Source: Montifringilla adamsi
Taxonomy: Eukaryota > Chordata > Aves > Passeriformes > Passeridae
Direction of reading: 5' to 3'
Assembly: GCA_017590115.1 (NCBI GenBank)
Contig: JAGGNK010012559.1
Span: forward strand, 1 to 64,000
DNA length: 64,000 bases
Shown here: one piece after another, positions 25,888 to 48,564 of the stretch
How the letters are laid out: each line of letters begins with the position of its first letter
Numbering within the stretch: position 1 is the stretch's first letter
Made by a program: the position numbers and the translations under genes
The notes under the pieces: generated by a model
Told to the model about the DNA's origin: nothing
Database searches by the model: none
Seen by the model: the letters and a program-made list of their open reading frames with translations, nothing else

Positions 25888-27160
25888 GCAAAAAAATAGC
25901 CAGACACATCTTCCTGCCCTCCCCCCACCCTCCCCAGGTGTGTTTCCTTTGCTTAATTATTTCCAGCCAAGCAGCTCCCACCCTCCCAAACCTCCGCACC
26001 TCTGAGGTCACCCGGTGCTTTCCCCCTCCATTTTCCCAGTGTGGCAATGCCCAAATGGATCTCCAACCACCGAAAAAAAAGAGGGAAAGTGGGAAAATGG
26101 GTGCACCATATTTCAGCAATGTCCCAATTCTAACCCTGTCAAGAGATTATAGGAAGAAAGAAGAAAAAATAATACAAAAATAAAACCACCAAACAAGAAG
26201 CAACAAGCATGGAGCAGCCTCAGCACACAGCGTACACAGAAGCTGTCCTGATCCGAAATCTGGCTCTCCCAGAAAGCAACAGCACAACATGCTTTGTACA
26301 CCCTTAAAGGTCCCTGCAGTGCTGAGCAGCCAAGGGGGAGGATCTGGGTTTGAGCTTGAGTTGATATTTTTTGCCTTATACAAAAGGCTGAAGTGATCTC
26401 GGAGTCTTCAAGTGGTGTTTGCAGCACCGAGCCTTGCCAGGCAGGGAAAGGGATGAGGGAAAAGTGCCATGGGAAGAGGAGGGATTGGGATACAGGGACC
26501 CTGAGAGAAGGTCCCAGGGCTTTGCAGCTGGGAAATCTGGACAAGGGAAGGGAGAGAGCAAACAAATACAAAAAAATAGAGATATAAAAACAATTTGTGT
26601 GGAGGAGGAGAACATGGACAGTAAATTCATTGTACTGTCAGCCTCCTCAAATCAAGAAAAATAATGAAAAATCCCATTTGAGGTGACAGTGAAGGGTCCG
26701 ACAGAATTCCCTTTCCCTGGGGAAAATAAAAATACAAATGAAGTACCTGTTCCACCCCAAATCTGTCACCCCTTCTCACAGCCACATCCACACTCAAGTG
26801 TTATTGTCTCTCAAATAAAGTCTCCGGGCCAGGGCAGCCCTGGAGCAGAAGCACCGAGGCATGGCTAGTTCCTCCTGGCTGGGTTGTCCAGCAGAGATCC
26901 AGTCTCTCCTTGACCCTGCCACAGGTGGTATTGTTCAGTGCTCCACAGAGATGGAGCCTTATCCATGTCTCACATGTTTCTCCAGCTTTGTTTGAAGAAA
27001 AAAAAAAAAAAACCTTTACATATACATATATATAAAAAATATACAGCACAATGAAAATATCCATGGTAACAAATGGGGTGGCTGGAAAAGATGCTTAACA
27101 AAAAAGCCTGAAATAAAACGAATTCCCAACTCTTCCCCTCACCGATGCTTGCCTTCCCCA
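25888..27160 (-). other. GMEB1: GMEB1 3' untranslated region (probable)
   Basis: Follows the GMEB1 stop codon. It is AT-rich in places (for example a T-tract and ATATATATGTATATG near 27010-27040 on the minus strand) and has no competing coding exon. The downstream limit rests only on the ATTAAA near 25882. Confidence 0.45.
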
Positions 27161-30100
27161 CTAGTCTTCCAAGACCACAATCTCCACATTATGGACCTGG
27201 TGCTGATGGTCTTCCACATCTCCCACCACTTTCTCTTCAGTCCTCAGCTCTGTCTCCAGGATCACAGCTTTGCCCTCTGATTCGTCTGTGTCCGCCTCAG
27301 GATCCGGCGCCGGGTCGATCTCTATGATGGTCTGCCCATCGTCCGAGGTACCTTCCACAGCTTGGATGGTGGAAGTGATGCCAGACTCCATGGCCACCAG
27401 TTCGACGGGGTTGACCATGGTTGCCACGTTGGCCAGGGCCCCGGTGTCCTGCATGGCTGCTGAGCTCAGCAGTGCCAGGCTGGAGGACGGGTGCAGGGTG
27501 ACGGTGTCCGAGGAGCTGGTCTTGGAGGATGAAACCACGGTGGCATATCGGAAGAGCTGGGAGCCAGATGGCAAGGTATGAACAGTCACCGGGCTGGAGC
27601 CTTGGCTGAGGGTTGCCACTGGGATGTTGCCCACGGAGAACTGTTGTCCAACGGGCGCAATGGCGATGGGGGAGATGACAGTGAACTGAGGCTGGTGGAT
27701 GGGGGTGGAGGGGCTGAGGATGGTAGCGGAGGCTGGGCGCTGCAGACGGGGTCTCTTGGGAGGCTTGGGAGTGCTCATGGGCATGAGCACCACATTCTGG
27801 ATGGTTTGGGACTTGGACTTCTGGTCCCTGGCAAGTTTCTTCTGTTCTTCCAGCTGCCGCTCCAGGTCTGCATAGGGAATGGTTGAACAACATGTCACGC
27901 CAGGGTAAATAAGAGCTCCTGGGGCTCCAGAACCAACCATCACTCCCAGGTTTGTGACCAGAGGTCACCCAACCACCCAGTGAGTCTGATCTTGCCTTCT
28001 CCCTCGAGATCAAATGGCACTGAAGGAAAACAGTAGCCACCTACATAGACTTGGTCAGTGTTCCAGCTGCCAGCGCCTGGGTAAGACACAGGTAACATTC
28101 CATACATGTTGGCTACTCCTACTGACAAGGAGATGGACATTTCTGCTCCCCACAAGCTAAACCCCCCTGCAAGGGAGAGGGGACCCCCCCAGGCAGTTGG
28201 AATTGCTTCATGAGCTTGGCTGGGTCACCTTCCCAGGAGCCAAGCACCTGCACTGGGGACAGCCAGTAGGATGCCTGGGTCAATGAAACATCCTCGTCAA
28301 CACTTATCAGTGGGAACACTGGGAGCCAGAAGTAGCACAGTGACCTCATTTATCCAGGGCAGTAGGGGACTAGAACATCTCAGATAACAAGAGATTCTAC
28401 AGTACATGGTGAGGAGGGAGACACATTCAGTGAGCAGCTCTGGGGATCCCAGGTCAGTCAGTGGCTTCAGCTCAGGGAAAGCTGAGCAGGACACCCAACA
28501 GCACTGTAAGACAAGCAAACAGCCCTGATAGCCAAGACAAGCAGAAGCTCAGCACCCTGTACTCAAGAGAGGCTTATTAGCTTGGGTACAGCACAACACT
28601 GTCCATGGCTCAGGTGATCATGGCACAGCACTGAGCTGGCATGTCCTGTCCCTAATCCTGAGGGAATTGGACTCATGCCTGCAGCACGCCCACTGCAGCA
28701 AAGGGCACAGACTTTCAGTTGTCCGACGTCCCAAGCAACTGCTCTTTGTGAGACAGGGGAGAGAGGAAATTCCACTCAAGCCATACGACAGAAAGGGATT
28801 GGGATGCACTCGTTTTGGGGCAGCCTGAACACTAACGCTAATTAATTGAGGAAAAGGAAAGTCATGTCCATTCCCAAGAGTAGCAGCAAGATGTGAACTC
28901 TTGTTAGGCACTTTACCTGCCAGTGTGTAAAGAAACTGTTCCTCTCCTTGCTCTGTCTGGTTTTTCCTGTTGTCCAGTACCTTCTTGACTGTGTCCATTA
29001 AGCCAAATGTATGGGCGACATTGTTCAGGACTGCAGCATCTCCAAGGAAAGGACACAGGGATGTTAAGACTTGGGCACTCAAAAGATGCTCCTGTTACAC
29101 CAAAAATTTTCTACCGCTTTTTAAAACTCTCTCTGTTCTTTCACAAGGGCTAGCTGAAAAAAAGGAAACCCAACTCCCTCATCCTTCCGACATTCTAGAA
29201 TTAAATAATCCCATTCACATGATAAAGCAAATCACAGACCTGTGTCACTCAAGCAGCTCCTAATTGCTGCAAATGAAAGTGTAATTTGCAATCACAGAGA
29301 TACAAATGAGCTCTCCACCTACAAATCATCACCTCATGCTCTTGACAATGTCATTAACATGCCAAGCCCCACTGAAAGCTGTGCAAAGTATCTGTTATAA
29401 TCCACTGACTTCAATCACTCATAGTTCCCAAAATCTGACACCTATCAGACACAAAGATGCACCAGCCCAAAGTTAAATTAGAAAATTAAAAAAAAAATCC
29501 TGGATAAAATGAAGTTTGTGGCTACATGGATGTTCTCCCAGGAAGCGCATCAACAAAAGTTGTTCACAGGGGCATGTGCCGAACCAGATTAGGAAGCCTG
29601 TTACAAGTTAAAAATAACCCTAAAAAGGAGAGAGGGATTTATTTTTAACCCAGATAATTCCCCTCATCTGGTTCAGCCCCCAAAATAGGTTTCCTGGCAC
29701 CAGTGAAAGCAGAACAAGAAGTGAGGGGGCAGGACCTGTTTAGGCCTGCAGTGTCACAGAGAAGTGTTTGAGTAACTCCAGTCCAAGTGACTCTGGGAAA
29801 GCTTCCATCAGGGCTGGGAGCTGTGGACAGTCATCTGATGGTCCGAGCAAGCTGCCAGGGTCACTTTGCTCAGGGAACAGGATGGAATGGTGTAGCCTAG
29901 TGCTTTGAAGCAAAGGCACTTCACAGCTGGACCTGCTGAGAACACAGACTATGCTCCCACAACTCAGCTAATGAGGGGGAACTCACTCCCCATCCTGACT
30001 CACCAGCTTCACATGGTGGAATGGACCCTTAGCACTGTTTTTTTTTTGCTTGCAACTGCCCTTTTGAGGGTTTTTCCTCACAACATACCTGTCATCAGGA

Positions 30101-33100
30101 AGGGAGACTGACCCAACCGCTGCTGCACACCTCTTAGGACTTCTTCTATTTCCTTTTGGATGTTGCACACCACCTCTTCCATCAGCCCCACATCAGCTAT
30201 TCCTTTCCAGAACATCAGTGTGTCCTCTGGCACAAAAAGGAGGAAAAGTCAACATATACAAGCATTTGGTATTTTTCCCACAGGGCCACTTTAAACCTCT
30301 CAGGCAAGTGTATCTTTTCCAGGTGACTACCTTTGCAAGGTAGCTTGGCTACTGGGGTGCACAGGACATGTGAAAAAAATAACCAACCCCAAACCAAGCA
30401 AAATGGACTCAGGCAGCAAATCACGAACAGATTTTTAAGCAAGTCCATGACTTCCAAGGCAACATTTCACATTTTTGCAAGATGCAGAGCTTAAAATCAT
30501 CATTTGAGGAAATTCTAGCTAAGCTTCCGTACTGATACAACAAGGGGATGGAAGGCCAGAGAGACACTGAACAGGGAACAAACATGACTCTGCTCCTTGT
30601 TGGTTCCAGCCTAGCTCTAGGCTGGCAGTTGTGTTTCACATCCTTGGAATAAAACAGAAAAACCCTCACTGCAACCAGTAACATCTGATCTGAGGGATTA
30701 TCCATCAGCCATGAGGCCAGGGCCAAAGTTCTACAGGGGTGAGGAGGTCCATTGGCAGAAAGCCTGGATGCCTGGGTAATGCTGGAGATCCAAGAGGCTG
30801 AGGGACAGCTTTGTCATTGCCCAAACTTTACTTATTTGCAAGATTTAGGTTTCCAAAATGTAACAGGGGAAGAGAGGAGAAGAAAACACCCAACAAACAG
30901 CCTAAGCTTACCTGAAATCTCATCCGTGTCCTTTTTCATACCTTCCTCAGTGGCCATGGTGACAGCAGCTGTCAGAGCCGAGTTCCACTCTATCCCCTCC
31001 TCCATACTCTCCTCAGACAGCGCAATCTGGGTGATGCTCCCTGCCAGAAAGCCCCCATCAGCTCCCTCTGACAGCCCAAATCCCTGCTCTGCTTCCCAAC
31101 CCCTCAGCCCTCCCCAGGCTCTCTTTCACTCTTTGGGTCAGGTTTGTGCTTGCCTTCTTTCAACCAAACCAGTTAAAAGCAAATATTGCTGCTTCTCACT
31201 GGAACTGTGACTGTGAAAAGCTCTGGAGCTTCTGGAGGGAAAACCATGTGCCTTGCACAGTGGAGTCCCGGCTCAAGGGAGCAGAAAGGGATCAGAACAA
31301 AGAAGGGAACAAATAAGGCTCAGCCCAGCCACCCTTCTCCCCTTGCTTCATCCACAGGAAGCTCTGCACACCTAATCCCTCACAAAATGGAGCTAGGGTC
31401 CGAGCTGGTTTATAAAAGGGAAATGGATCTGACACAATTCAAAGTTTCTGGATCAAATTTGGGACTTACCAATGTGCAGCCACTGTAAGTTGGCTATGGT
31501 GCTTTCCAAGAGATTCTCCTTAGCCTATGGACAACTCTGCCATGTCACTCACTCAGGGGCTCAGAGAAATGTAACCCACCCAGCTTAACGATGGGGTACA
31601 GTTGGGAATAGTCTTCTCCCTTAACCTCAGCAAAGAGGTCAGTATCTGCACTGGAGCACAGGATCACTGAGAACTTGCAGCTGGAATGACAATCAAATCA
31701 TGTCCAACCACCACATCCTGTTCATGGATGTTCTGAAGGAGGACAGAATTTCTAAGTTCACTCCTAAGACCAACTCATGCCTTTATAACAGACTCACAAA
31801 TGGGAAATATATCGGAAAATGCTGTGCAAGCTCTCACAAGTATTTGCTCCCATGATGATCCCAGAACAAAGATCTCTGCAAGGCTCTCAATCCTTCTCCT
31901 GGCTATGAAGGCTGCCTCTCTGGAAAGCAGCTTCTTGATGCTAGCTGTTTTCCAACCTTCCCAGTCCCGCAGAGCAGAGCCCTCTGACAGATGCTGACAA
32001 GACTTCTCCAAACAGACACGAGAAGTATTTTCCTTCCCCGAAACCAGAGCAAGCTCCTGGTGGGACTGCCCTGATGTGCCCGGGAAGAAGGTGTAAAGTG
32101 TATGTAGGAGGGAGAGGAGCATCAGAGGGAAGTTCCCATGGCATTGGTAACTGGTTTCCTACCATCAGCTGAGGTTGGCGTCTGCACCACACTCTGCTGC
32201 CCTGGCACTGGTGCTCTGGCACTGCTGATCAGGAGATCAAACTTGGTGCTTCGACAGGTGTTGGTGCAAACTTTGTCGTGTTGGTAGAAGTCAATCTGCC
32301 CTGAATCCATCATCTTCCTGTGCAGGGAGTGGGGATAGAATCAGGCTCAGCTGAAATCTCAGCCTAGAGACAAAAGGGAGTATTCCACCTGGGAATGCTA
32401 CAGTCATGGAAAGGAAAGAGAAAGGGAGATCCCAGGGCCACTCTGCACCCAAAAAATCTCCTGCAAGGCTTTCAAATGGCAAACACAAGAGACCCCCAGT
32501 TTCACACATATGGTTTCAGTCCTATTCCACCCCAGGTTCCCCAGGCAATGCCACTTCTGTCCAGGGTGAGGGATCCTGACCCTCACATCATGGAGCCAGG
32601 ATCTCTGCAGGCTGCTGGCCAGTACTGTGGGCCTCCAAGAGGCCTCCTGGAGACTGCAAGGCAGACAAAATGCCTGCTGGGGGTCCTGCAGCTGCAGGGG
32701 TGGAGCCCTGAAGTTGGACAGAGGTCAAATACCTTAGCATGATTCCTCCGAGGCGAATGGCTCTCTTCCAGTCCTTCAGAGTAGACTTCCCAGCCAGGTG
32801 AACAAAGTGCTTCGGGCTAATCAGTTGGTCATTGAACTGGCAACGAGACAAGCAAAGGCTCAACAAACTGGGTAATATTACTTGAGAGGATTGGAACATC
32901 CAACACAGCTCATCTGAGCCCCCACTTCCACCCAGAGAGAGGAGGAGCTGCTTCTCAGATCCCTGCCAGCTTTGATCCCCTGGGCACAGCAATGCTCACA
33001 GCTCCAGGAAGCATGTCTGTAGGGATGACCTGCCAACCACAGGCATTCACAGCCCTAACCAAAAACAGCCCTGAAGGGTTTATATGAACCAAATCATCTC

Positions 33101-35804
33101 CTATGAACCTGTACGGTCATTTTGGAGATCATTACAGGAGGTTTCTGTTACATCCAATGTCCCAGCAGCATCCAGCTGACACAGGTCTTCCCTTGAGCAT
33201 CCATTCTGCCCTGCTCCAGTGACTTGAGTAGTTCCTGCTGAGGGGCAGGAGCACAAGGGACTTGGCTGTCACACAGCCATGCTCTCATGTGGGAAAACGT
33301 AATACCAAGATTTCCCTTCTCAATGCAACCTGCTCACCAAGGAAGTGCCAGGAGTGGAATATCAGGCCACCAAGGAAAAGGGAGGAGGCAAAGCTCTGCC
33401 AGATCTCAACACACATCTCCTGCCTGCCTTCAGCCCTTCCTCAACAGCAAATACCACTGAAATACAAAGTGAGTGATATCCTTCCCTCCTTAATCCACTC
33501 TTTCCATGCTTCTCCCCATCAAAAAACAACTTTGGCACCAACAATCCAAGGACTCAGGATGAAACACAAAAACTAAGGAATTCCTGTGGAGGCCAACTAG
33601 CCCACCTGAATAGCAGAAAGGAATCCACTGGGAGTCTCTCCTTTACCTTCACACACTTGACATTAATTCCTGGACAAACAAACTTCTTCCAGAGAAGGAT
33701 GGCTTTGCTCTCCCCACAGGTGATGGGATAGGCGATCTCGATTTCCTCACTTGTTTCAAGGGTGCTGGGGTCTGAGGGAGGAACGGCTCAAAATGAAACT
33801 CTCCACCCAAGAGGCTCCAATCCCACAAGGTGGGAGCTGGAAGCTCAGAGGTTATGAGACCTGCACTTGGGAAACCAAAAAAAAAGGGCAGATCCCAGTT
33901 CAGGATCAGTCCTCTCCATGTTCTCAGAGTTAGTTCAGATTAATTCTAACAGCAACTGACATCTGCTTTTTGGTGTAACAATGCTGCAAACGAAGCTCAT
34001 CTATAAGAAAACATTACATCAGAAATCCAACGCATCTGTAAGGGGGGAGGTGTCAATGAGAACAATCTTAGTAGCAACAAAATGGTTTAAAATTTGAAGA
34101 TATCTCTCAGATTCTTGCAGCTCTGGTATCTCTTTAGCAATGATATCATATATTTACTGATAATATGTTCTCTTAACATGCAGAGTTTCTGCTAATCCTG
34201 CCAAAAGACCCAAACCAACACAGGAAAGCAGAACTCTAGTCAAGATCTAGTGACAGGAGCCTTTTTCCACACACTGCTCAGGATGGGAGAGAGCAGTTGG
34301 AGCCAACCTGCTCAGTTCTTATGAACATCCAATCCAAACCATCAGACAGCTGGTTCAGCAAAGACCCCACAACTAGAGCCTGATGCTTCAGCCACCACAT
34401 CCTCATCACTATCATTCCTGCTGCCAGCGTATGCACACTAGGACTAGGGTGACATCCCGGCTCTCCTGGACCCCATGGGAGCCCTTTACCATTCATTGCA
34501 GGAGAGCCATGATCTCACTTCCAGGACTTTGAGACCAAGCAATAACAGCAAAGTACGGCCAGCCCCTTTACCCATATCCATGCCTGGGAATCAGCATCTG
34601 CAGGGGCAGAGCCAGAAGGAAGCCCAGCAAACTGGAGACACAAGCCCTGCACAGGAGGGGATTCATCCACACCAAGTGGAAACTCACCAATCCCTTCTTC
34701 CAGCTTGTGGATGGTGTGGGTTTCCACGGCCACCACAGCGGCACTGGCCTCGGAGCCCTCTTGGTAAATCCTGTGGTGAAAGTGGCCAACCATAAACAAA
34801 TCATGGGAAATTAGGATTGACAGCACAGAGTTAAACAATTCAGTAAATTTCTTTTTGCTTGTCTTCAAGGGACATTAATTTTGTCTGATACAGTTTCAAT
34901 CACCAGGAATTTTTTTGGCGAACACTAATAAAACAAAACACTAGTAATCCCAAGGGTTGACAGATGCAGAGGCATTCCCAGTGCTGTCATCCCACCCTGC
35001 ACTCTGCCAGCACCACTGAGGCAGCTCTGCAGGCTTCCCTGTGCCTTTTCCTCTGCTTTCGGTCACCCTCAACAACAGGAAGCAAAGACCAGTGTCCCAG
35101 GATTTCCCTTCCAGCCCTGTGTGGCACTGCAACACAGATGACCACAAAGGGAAGTCACTGGCAGGCCCACAGCCACCCTGCCCTGCAAATATGATCAAAC
35201 TAGAGAAAGTTTTTTTCCATCCTGATTGATCCAGAGGGAAGATAAAGCCACCCCCTACAGCACGTGCCAGGGAACTATAAAATTCCCTGACATCCCAGCC
35301 CCACTTTATTTTAAAAGAGGATTATTTTAGGGGAGGGCTGGCACAGAGGCACATGAAGGCCTGAACATACAGACCACCACATCCAGCGGCTGCAGTGTGG
35401 CAAAAACCAACCCTGGGACTGGAGAAGGAAGAGAGAGACTGGGACAGCACTGCTTCCATGATCTGGGAGCACTGTACCAACACAGCCTTGCAGGACAATT
35501 TCATCACAACCACACACACAAAAGATTTAATCTGTTATATTTTCTCTCTCCCCTGTGTGGCACAAAACTGACGCAGACCTGGAAACCACAGTGACACTCT
35601 GTCCCCGCGCCACAAAAACCCAGAGGGCTCCCCCCCATCCCATCTCGCACCTTCCAGGTAGTACCATCCTACTCACCCTTGCTGCACCGGCTGGAGCTGC
35701 AAGATCACTTGGGTTTTGGTATCCTCTGGGTTCTCCCCTTCATTCCCGTCACTTGGTACAACCACAACATCACCCACAGGGACGCTCACCTCGGCATTCG
35801 CCAT
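27161..35804 (-). CDS. GMEB1: GMEB1, SAND-domain transcription factor
   Basis: Glucocorticoid modulatory element binding protein 1, a nuclear DNA-binding protein that acts with GMEB2 (family knowledge). Nine coding exons on the minus strand: 35677-35804, 34688-34770, 33647-33771, 32733-32836, 32163-32317, 30912-31040, 30089-30226, 28917-29039 and 27161-27867. All have GT/AG junctions and matching phases, giving 563 residues, which equals the shorter human isoform as I remember it. Start MANAEVSVPVGDVV. The SAND domain spans roughly residues 75-160, with CGESKAILLWKKFVCPG, the DNA-contacting KDWK (about 133-136) and HDKVCTNTC. Then come an acidic segment, a helical region near EQGEEQFLYTL, a Ser/Thr/Pro-rich tail, and the conserved end VHNVEIVVLED. 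The LFIDGHFYNR segment of the longer isoform is not in these exons. Confidence 0.96.
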
Positions 35805-36307
35805 CTCTCACATGAACCTGGCAAGGTTTTCTCCTCCCTGTGGATCACAAGAGCTGGGAAGAGATCCCAGAGGCAGATCCCCCCAGTGTCATCCCATTCA
35901 TAACTTCCCCAGCCAGCAGCTCTCTCCAGCTCTGAACCCCCAACTTGTCACCAAGGAACAGACCCACATCAGTGGGTTTTGGCAAGAGTGTGTTTTCAAC
36001 ACAGAGCTTCTCCTGCTGGTCCTGGCCAGCAGTGCCTTCAGCCACTGCTGAAATGCTCTGGTCCACCCATGGCAAGCTCTGATCTCTCACTACCAGGAAC
36101 ATGCCTGTGGGTGATCCTTCCCAGTAGAAGCTAGTGTCAAGGTGTGGTGCTAATGCAGGAGGACCTGACAGGAGCCCCAGAGAAGCTGCACTCCCAGGGG
36201 ATGTGCTCATGGTTGCGCACGAGGCACAGAGGTGGTTTGGTTACAGCGTGCGGCTGGAGGTCATCCCTGCAAGCCTGAGGTCTACAATCTGCTGGGAAGG
36301 CCAGTCT

Positions 36308-36535
36308 CAGAATCGTGGAATGGTTCAGGTACAAAGGAACCTGAAAGCTCATCTCGTCCCACCTCCTGCCATGGGCAGGGACACCTTCCACTCGACCAGG
36401 TTGCTCCAAGCTCCATCCAGCCTGGCCTTGGACACTTTCAGGGATGGGGCAGCCAGCTTCTCTGGGCAAACTATGCCAGGGCCTCACCACCCTTCACAGG
36501 GAACAATTTCTTCTCAATATCCCATCTAAATCTCA
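36308..36535 (-). mobile_element. CR1 LINE 3' fragment at the edge of the GMEB1 promoter island
   Basis: CAGAATCGTGGAATGGTTCAG, CCTGCCATGGGCAGGGACACC and TTCTCAATATCCCATCTAAAT in reverse CR1 order. It abuts the GC-rich promoter region that begins near 36600. Confidence 0.85.
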
Positions 36536-36599
36536 GAGATTTCAGGCCAGGATCTCCTGGCGGATGACAATAGTTTCGATATCCCCTGGTTGCGATACA

Positions 36600-37566
36600 C
36601 CAGGACAAACCTGGGGAGCCGCCAACACAGGGGCCACGCGCCCACCCGGCTCCAGGCGTGGGACTCCGGCGGTTTCCCGCACCTCATCCCGCTCCGGGGG
36701 ACAGACAGAGCCATCCAGGACCCCTCGAGAGACGGCAGGGCTTCGCCAGGATATCTGGCGCGGGGGGGTCAACAGGACACGGAGAAATTGCGGCGGCGAT
36801 CACGCCGAGGCCTTAAGCGAGAAGGAGGGGGAGCTACCCAAGGGAACCCCCCGGCCCCCGCGTGCTCTCCGTGCTGCGGCTCGGGGATCGCCGCCTCCCC
36901 CGCGCTGGGGTCGAGGGGTCACGTGACATGGGGCCCGCGGGACCACCCCGCGGCGCGCACGGCGGCGAAGGGGCGTGGCCTGACCGGGGAGGGGGCGTGG
37001 CCTCGCCCCCCCTCCCCACGGCGCTGGCTACCCCCCCCCGCTGCTCCCCCCCCCTTCCCCGANNGGGATGGGGAGGGGGGGAGGCGGGCCGGGCAGCAGC
37101 AACGCATGCGCAGTACCCGCCGCGGCCTCGGCCGCCAGCACTTCCGGCCGCCGCCTGCCTTAAAGGGGCCGACCGGTGAAGCACGCGGCGCTTTGCTGCT
37201 CTCTGGTGGCCGCCGGCAGTATCGCCTTCGCGGCGTCACCCGCCAGCCCAAGCCACCGGTTGCCGGCAGGGGTGTCACGACGAAGTTCGCTCCCCACTGG
37301 TCACAGCAGCGAGTCGTGGAACGCGCTAGCGGGCATCTCCCGCCCCAAGCCAGCCCCGGCGGGACCACCGGGACCTCCCACGGCCGGCCCGTCGAATCCC
37401 CCACTGCCCCCGCCGTGCGTTCTGGTTGACGGACAACGAGGCAGACCAATGGTGACGCGGAGTCGGGCGGCGACCGCCAATGGGCGCAGGAGGGCGGTGC
37501 CGGGGCGACGGCGCTGCGGAGCCGCGGCGGGGCCGGGGCGGCGGCGGCGGCGGGAGCGGGAGGAGG
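36600..37566. promoter_or_regulatory. GC-rich island shared by GMEB1 (minus) and the DCBLD-like gene (plus)
   Basis: Dense CpG DNA between the GMEB1 start region and the first coding exon of the divergent DCBLD-like gene. GMEB1 needs a non-coding first exon, since its ATG lies at 35804 outside the island. That exon is probably here but I cannot place it. Two unknown bases (37063-37064) sit in a C/G homopolymer region. Long open frames on both strands, such as 36919-38016 minus, are composition artefacts. Confidence 0.6.
37063..37064. other. Two unknown bases (assembly gap)
   Basis: NN follows CCCCCCCCTTCCCCGA and precedes GGGATGGGGAGGGGGG. Such opposite-strand C and G runs are hard to sequence; the true gap may be longer than two bases. 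Confidence 0.95.
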
Positions 37567-47449
<9,883 letters not shown>

Positions 47450-47793
47450 GGAGGGGAGTACAGCGGCACGATATTGGGCAGGGGGGAAGGCACGTAAAGG
47501 AGGACCTTCCCCGTGCTCGCACTGGGCTTTTTTAAAGTAATCATATGTAAATCTATGTTTTATATGTAGAAAGACAGATATGGAGTGGAGTGCCCTGCCC
47601 TGCCTGCTGGCCGGAGATGCAGCCAATCCACCCGGGCGGGAGTGTTAAAGTCCTTGCCCCACCTTTCCCGCCGTGCGTGGTGTCACAACCTCCGTCCCGA
47701 CCCAGCCCCGGAACCGCTCGCTGAGACGTGACCCGCTATGCCGGGGCAGCAGCTGACAGCGCTCAAAGCCCGTTCTCTGCCGTTCACCGATGC
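47450..47793. other. 3' flank of the DCBLD-like gene and downstream flank of U11
   Basis: The 3'UTR of the DCBLD-like gene must end in this short space, but no AATAAA or ATTAAA is visible. The first 150 bases contain TTTTTTAAAGTAATC and TTTATATGTAGAAAG, which are UTR-like. The right part, CpG-rich, contains the 3' flank of the minus-strand U11 gene. Confidence 0.4.
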
Positions 47794-47923
47794 TGGGGTG
47801 CCGGAACAGGCGGTTACCGGCAACCCACCTTCACAAAAATTGTGCTTCCGAAATCTCTTGATGTCGATTCCGCGGGGGTGGCGCACGTCCCCCCCCGTGC
47901 CACGCACGGCAGAAGCCCTTTTT
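47794..47923 (-). ncRNA. RNU11: U11 snRNA (minor spliceosome)
   Basis: U11 recognises the 5' splice site of U12-type introns within the U11/U12 di-snRNP in the nucleus (established). Read on the minus strand, the RNA begins AAAAAGGGCTTCTGCCGTG, against AAAAAGGGCTTCTGTCGTG remembered for human. It then contains the invariant AATCGACATCAAGAG and ATTTCGGAAGCA blocks, an Sm site AATTTTTG at 47834-47841, and a terminal stem formed by TGCCGG and CCGGCA. The loop between SL-I and the conserved core differs from human, with paired GC runs instead. The length of about 130 nt fits the known 134-135; the exact 3' end is uncertain by a few bases. It is a single copy with a full promoter, so probably the functional gene. 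Confidence 0.93.
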
Positions 47924-48079
47924 AAACCTGTGGGTCCCGCCACTCAAAAAGGGAAAGCGCTGGTGTACCGGCAAGGACAGGGCGACAGACACGGCAGAAA
48001 CTAAACATGAAGTTCGGTATTTCTATTCTTTCATCCTTCTTCAACTCATTTCTTATCGCCATTTTTGTGGTTTTTCCCT

Positions 48080-48360
48080 CGAAAAAGCGCCGTTTTCCCC
48101 GCTTTTCAGCCGACCAGGGTTATGCAAATCGCGCGGGGCATGCTGGGTACACCTCTTCCCTGAAGCAGCGCGGGGAGGAGGAGCGCTTTTGGCGGGAGCG
48201 CTATGGCGCGCACGCGCGCGCAGGGGACTCGCTCCCCATTGGCGGTGGCGACGGCCGGAAGCGGAAGCGCTGCCGAGTGTCGGCGGGCGGCGGAGGGAGC
48301 GCGGCGGTGGCGGCGGGGCTGCGGACTGCCCGCGGGTCATGGGGAGGTACGGGGGGGCTC
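48080..48360 (+). promoter_or_regulatory. TAF12: CpG island, TAF12 promoter and non-coding first exon
   Basis: A GC-rich block immediately beside the U11 enhancer. A donor GTACGG follows position 48346 and the next acceptor in the gene is at 51106, so exon 1 should end at 48346. An ATG at 48339 would make a three-codon upstream frame after splicing (ATG GGG AGC TGA). An ATG at 48203 stays open into TAF12. U11 and TAF12 are transcribed divergently from this region. Confidence 0.6.
48122..48149 (-). promoter_or_regulatory. RNU11: Distal sequence element of U11: octamer plus Staf/ZNF143 site
   Basis: On the minus strand, ATTTGCAT (48122-48129) and TACCCAGCATGCCCCGCG (48132-48149) lie 199-226 bases before the U11 start. 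The second matches the Staf consensus YWCCCRNMATSCMYYRCR at every position. This octamer-plus-Staf pair at about -220 is the standard enhancer of snRNA genes. I could not identify the proximal element near -55 with confidence. Confidence 0.85.
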
Positions 48361-48564
48361 GAGGGGGCTGTGCGGACCACCTGGGGATTCTACGTCGGCT
48401 GTTGCGAATCCGGGAGGGAGCACAAGAGTGAGCGCCGAGTCGGTCCCGGTGGCGGTCGGTGACCTTCGTTCTGCCCCGCGACTCCCGGCGGGGACGTTCT
48501 ACACTGGGAGGGGGATTCGTTCCCATCCCGGCTGTTGCCGTGGGGTGAGCGCTTTAAGCTAGGG

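Noticed and set aside
27297..28040. Minus-strand open frame of 247 codons in a second frame over the last GMEB1 exon
   Set aside because: It overlaps the conserved GMEB1 C-terminal frame and is out of phase with it; a shadow frame.
48005..48020. TACCGAACTTCATG on the minus strand as the proximal element of U11
   Set aside because: Resembles the PSE consensus with one deletion, but it lies at about -82 to -96, too far from the start for a PSE, which should be near -55.
48007..48462. Plus-strand 151-codon frame starting MKFGISILSSFF
   Set aside because: It starts within the U11 promoter, crosses the TAF12 exon 1 donor in a different frame from TAF12, and shows no domain.
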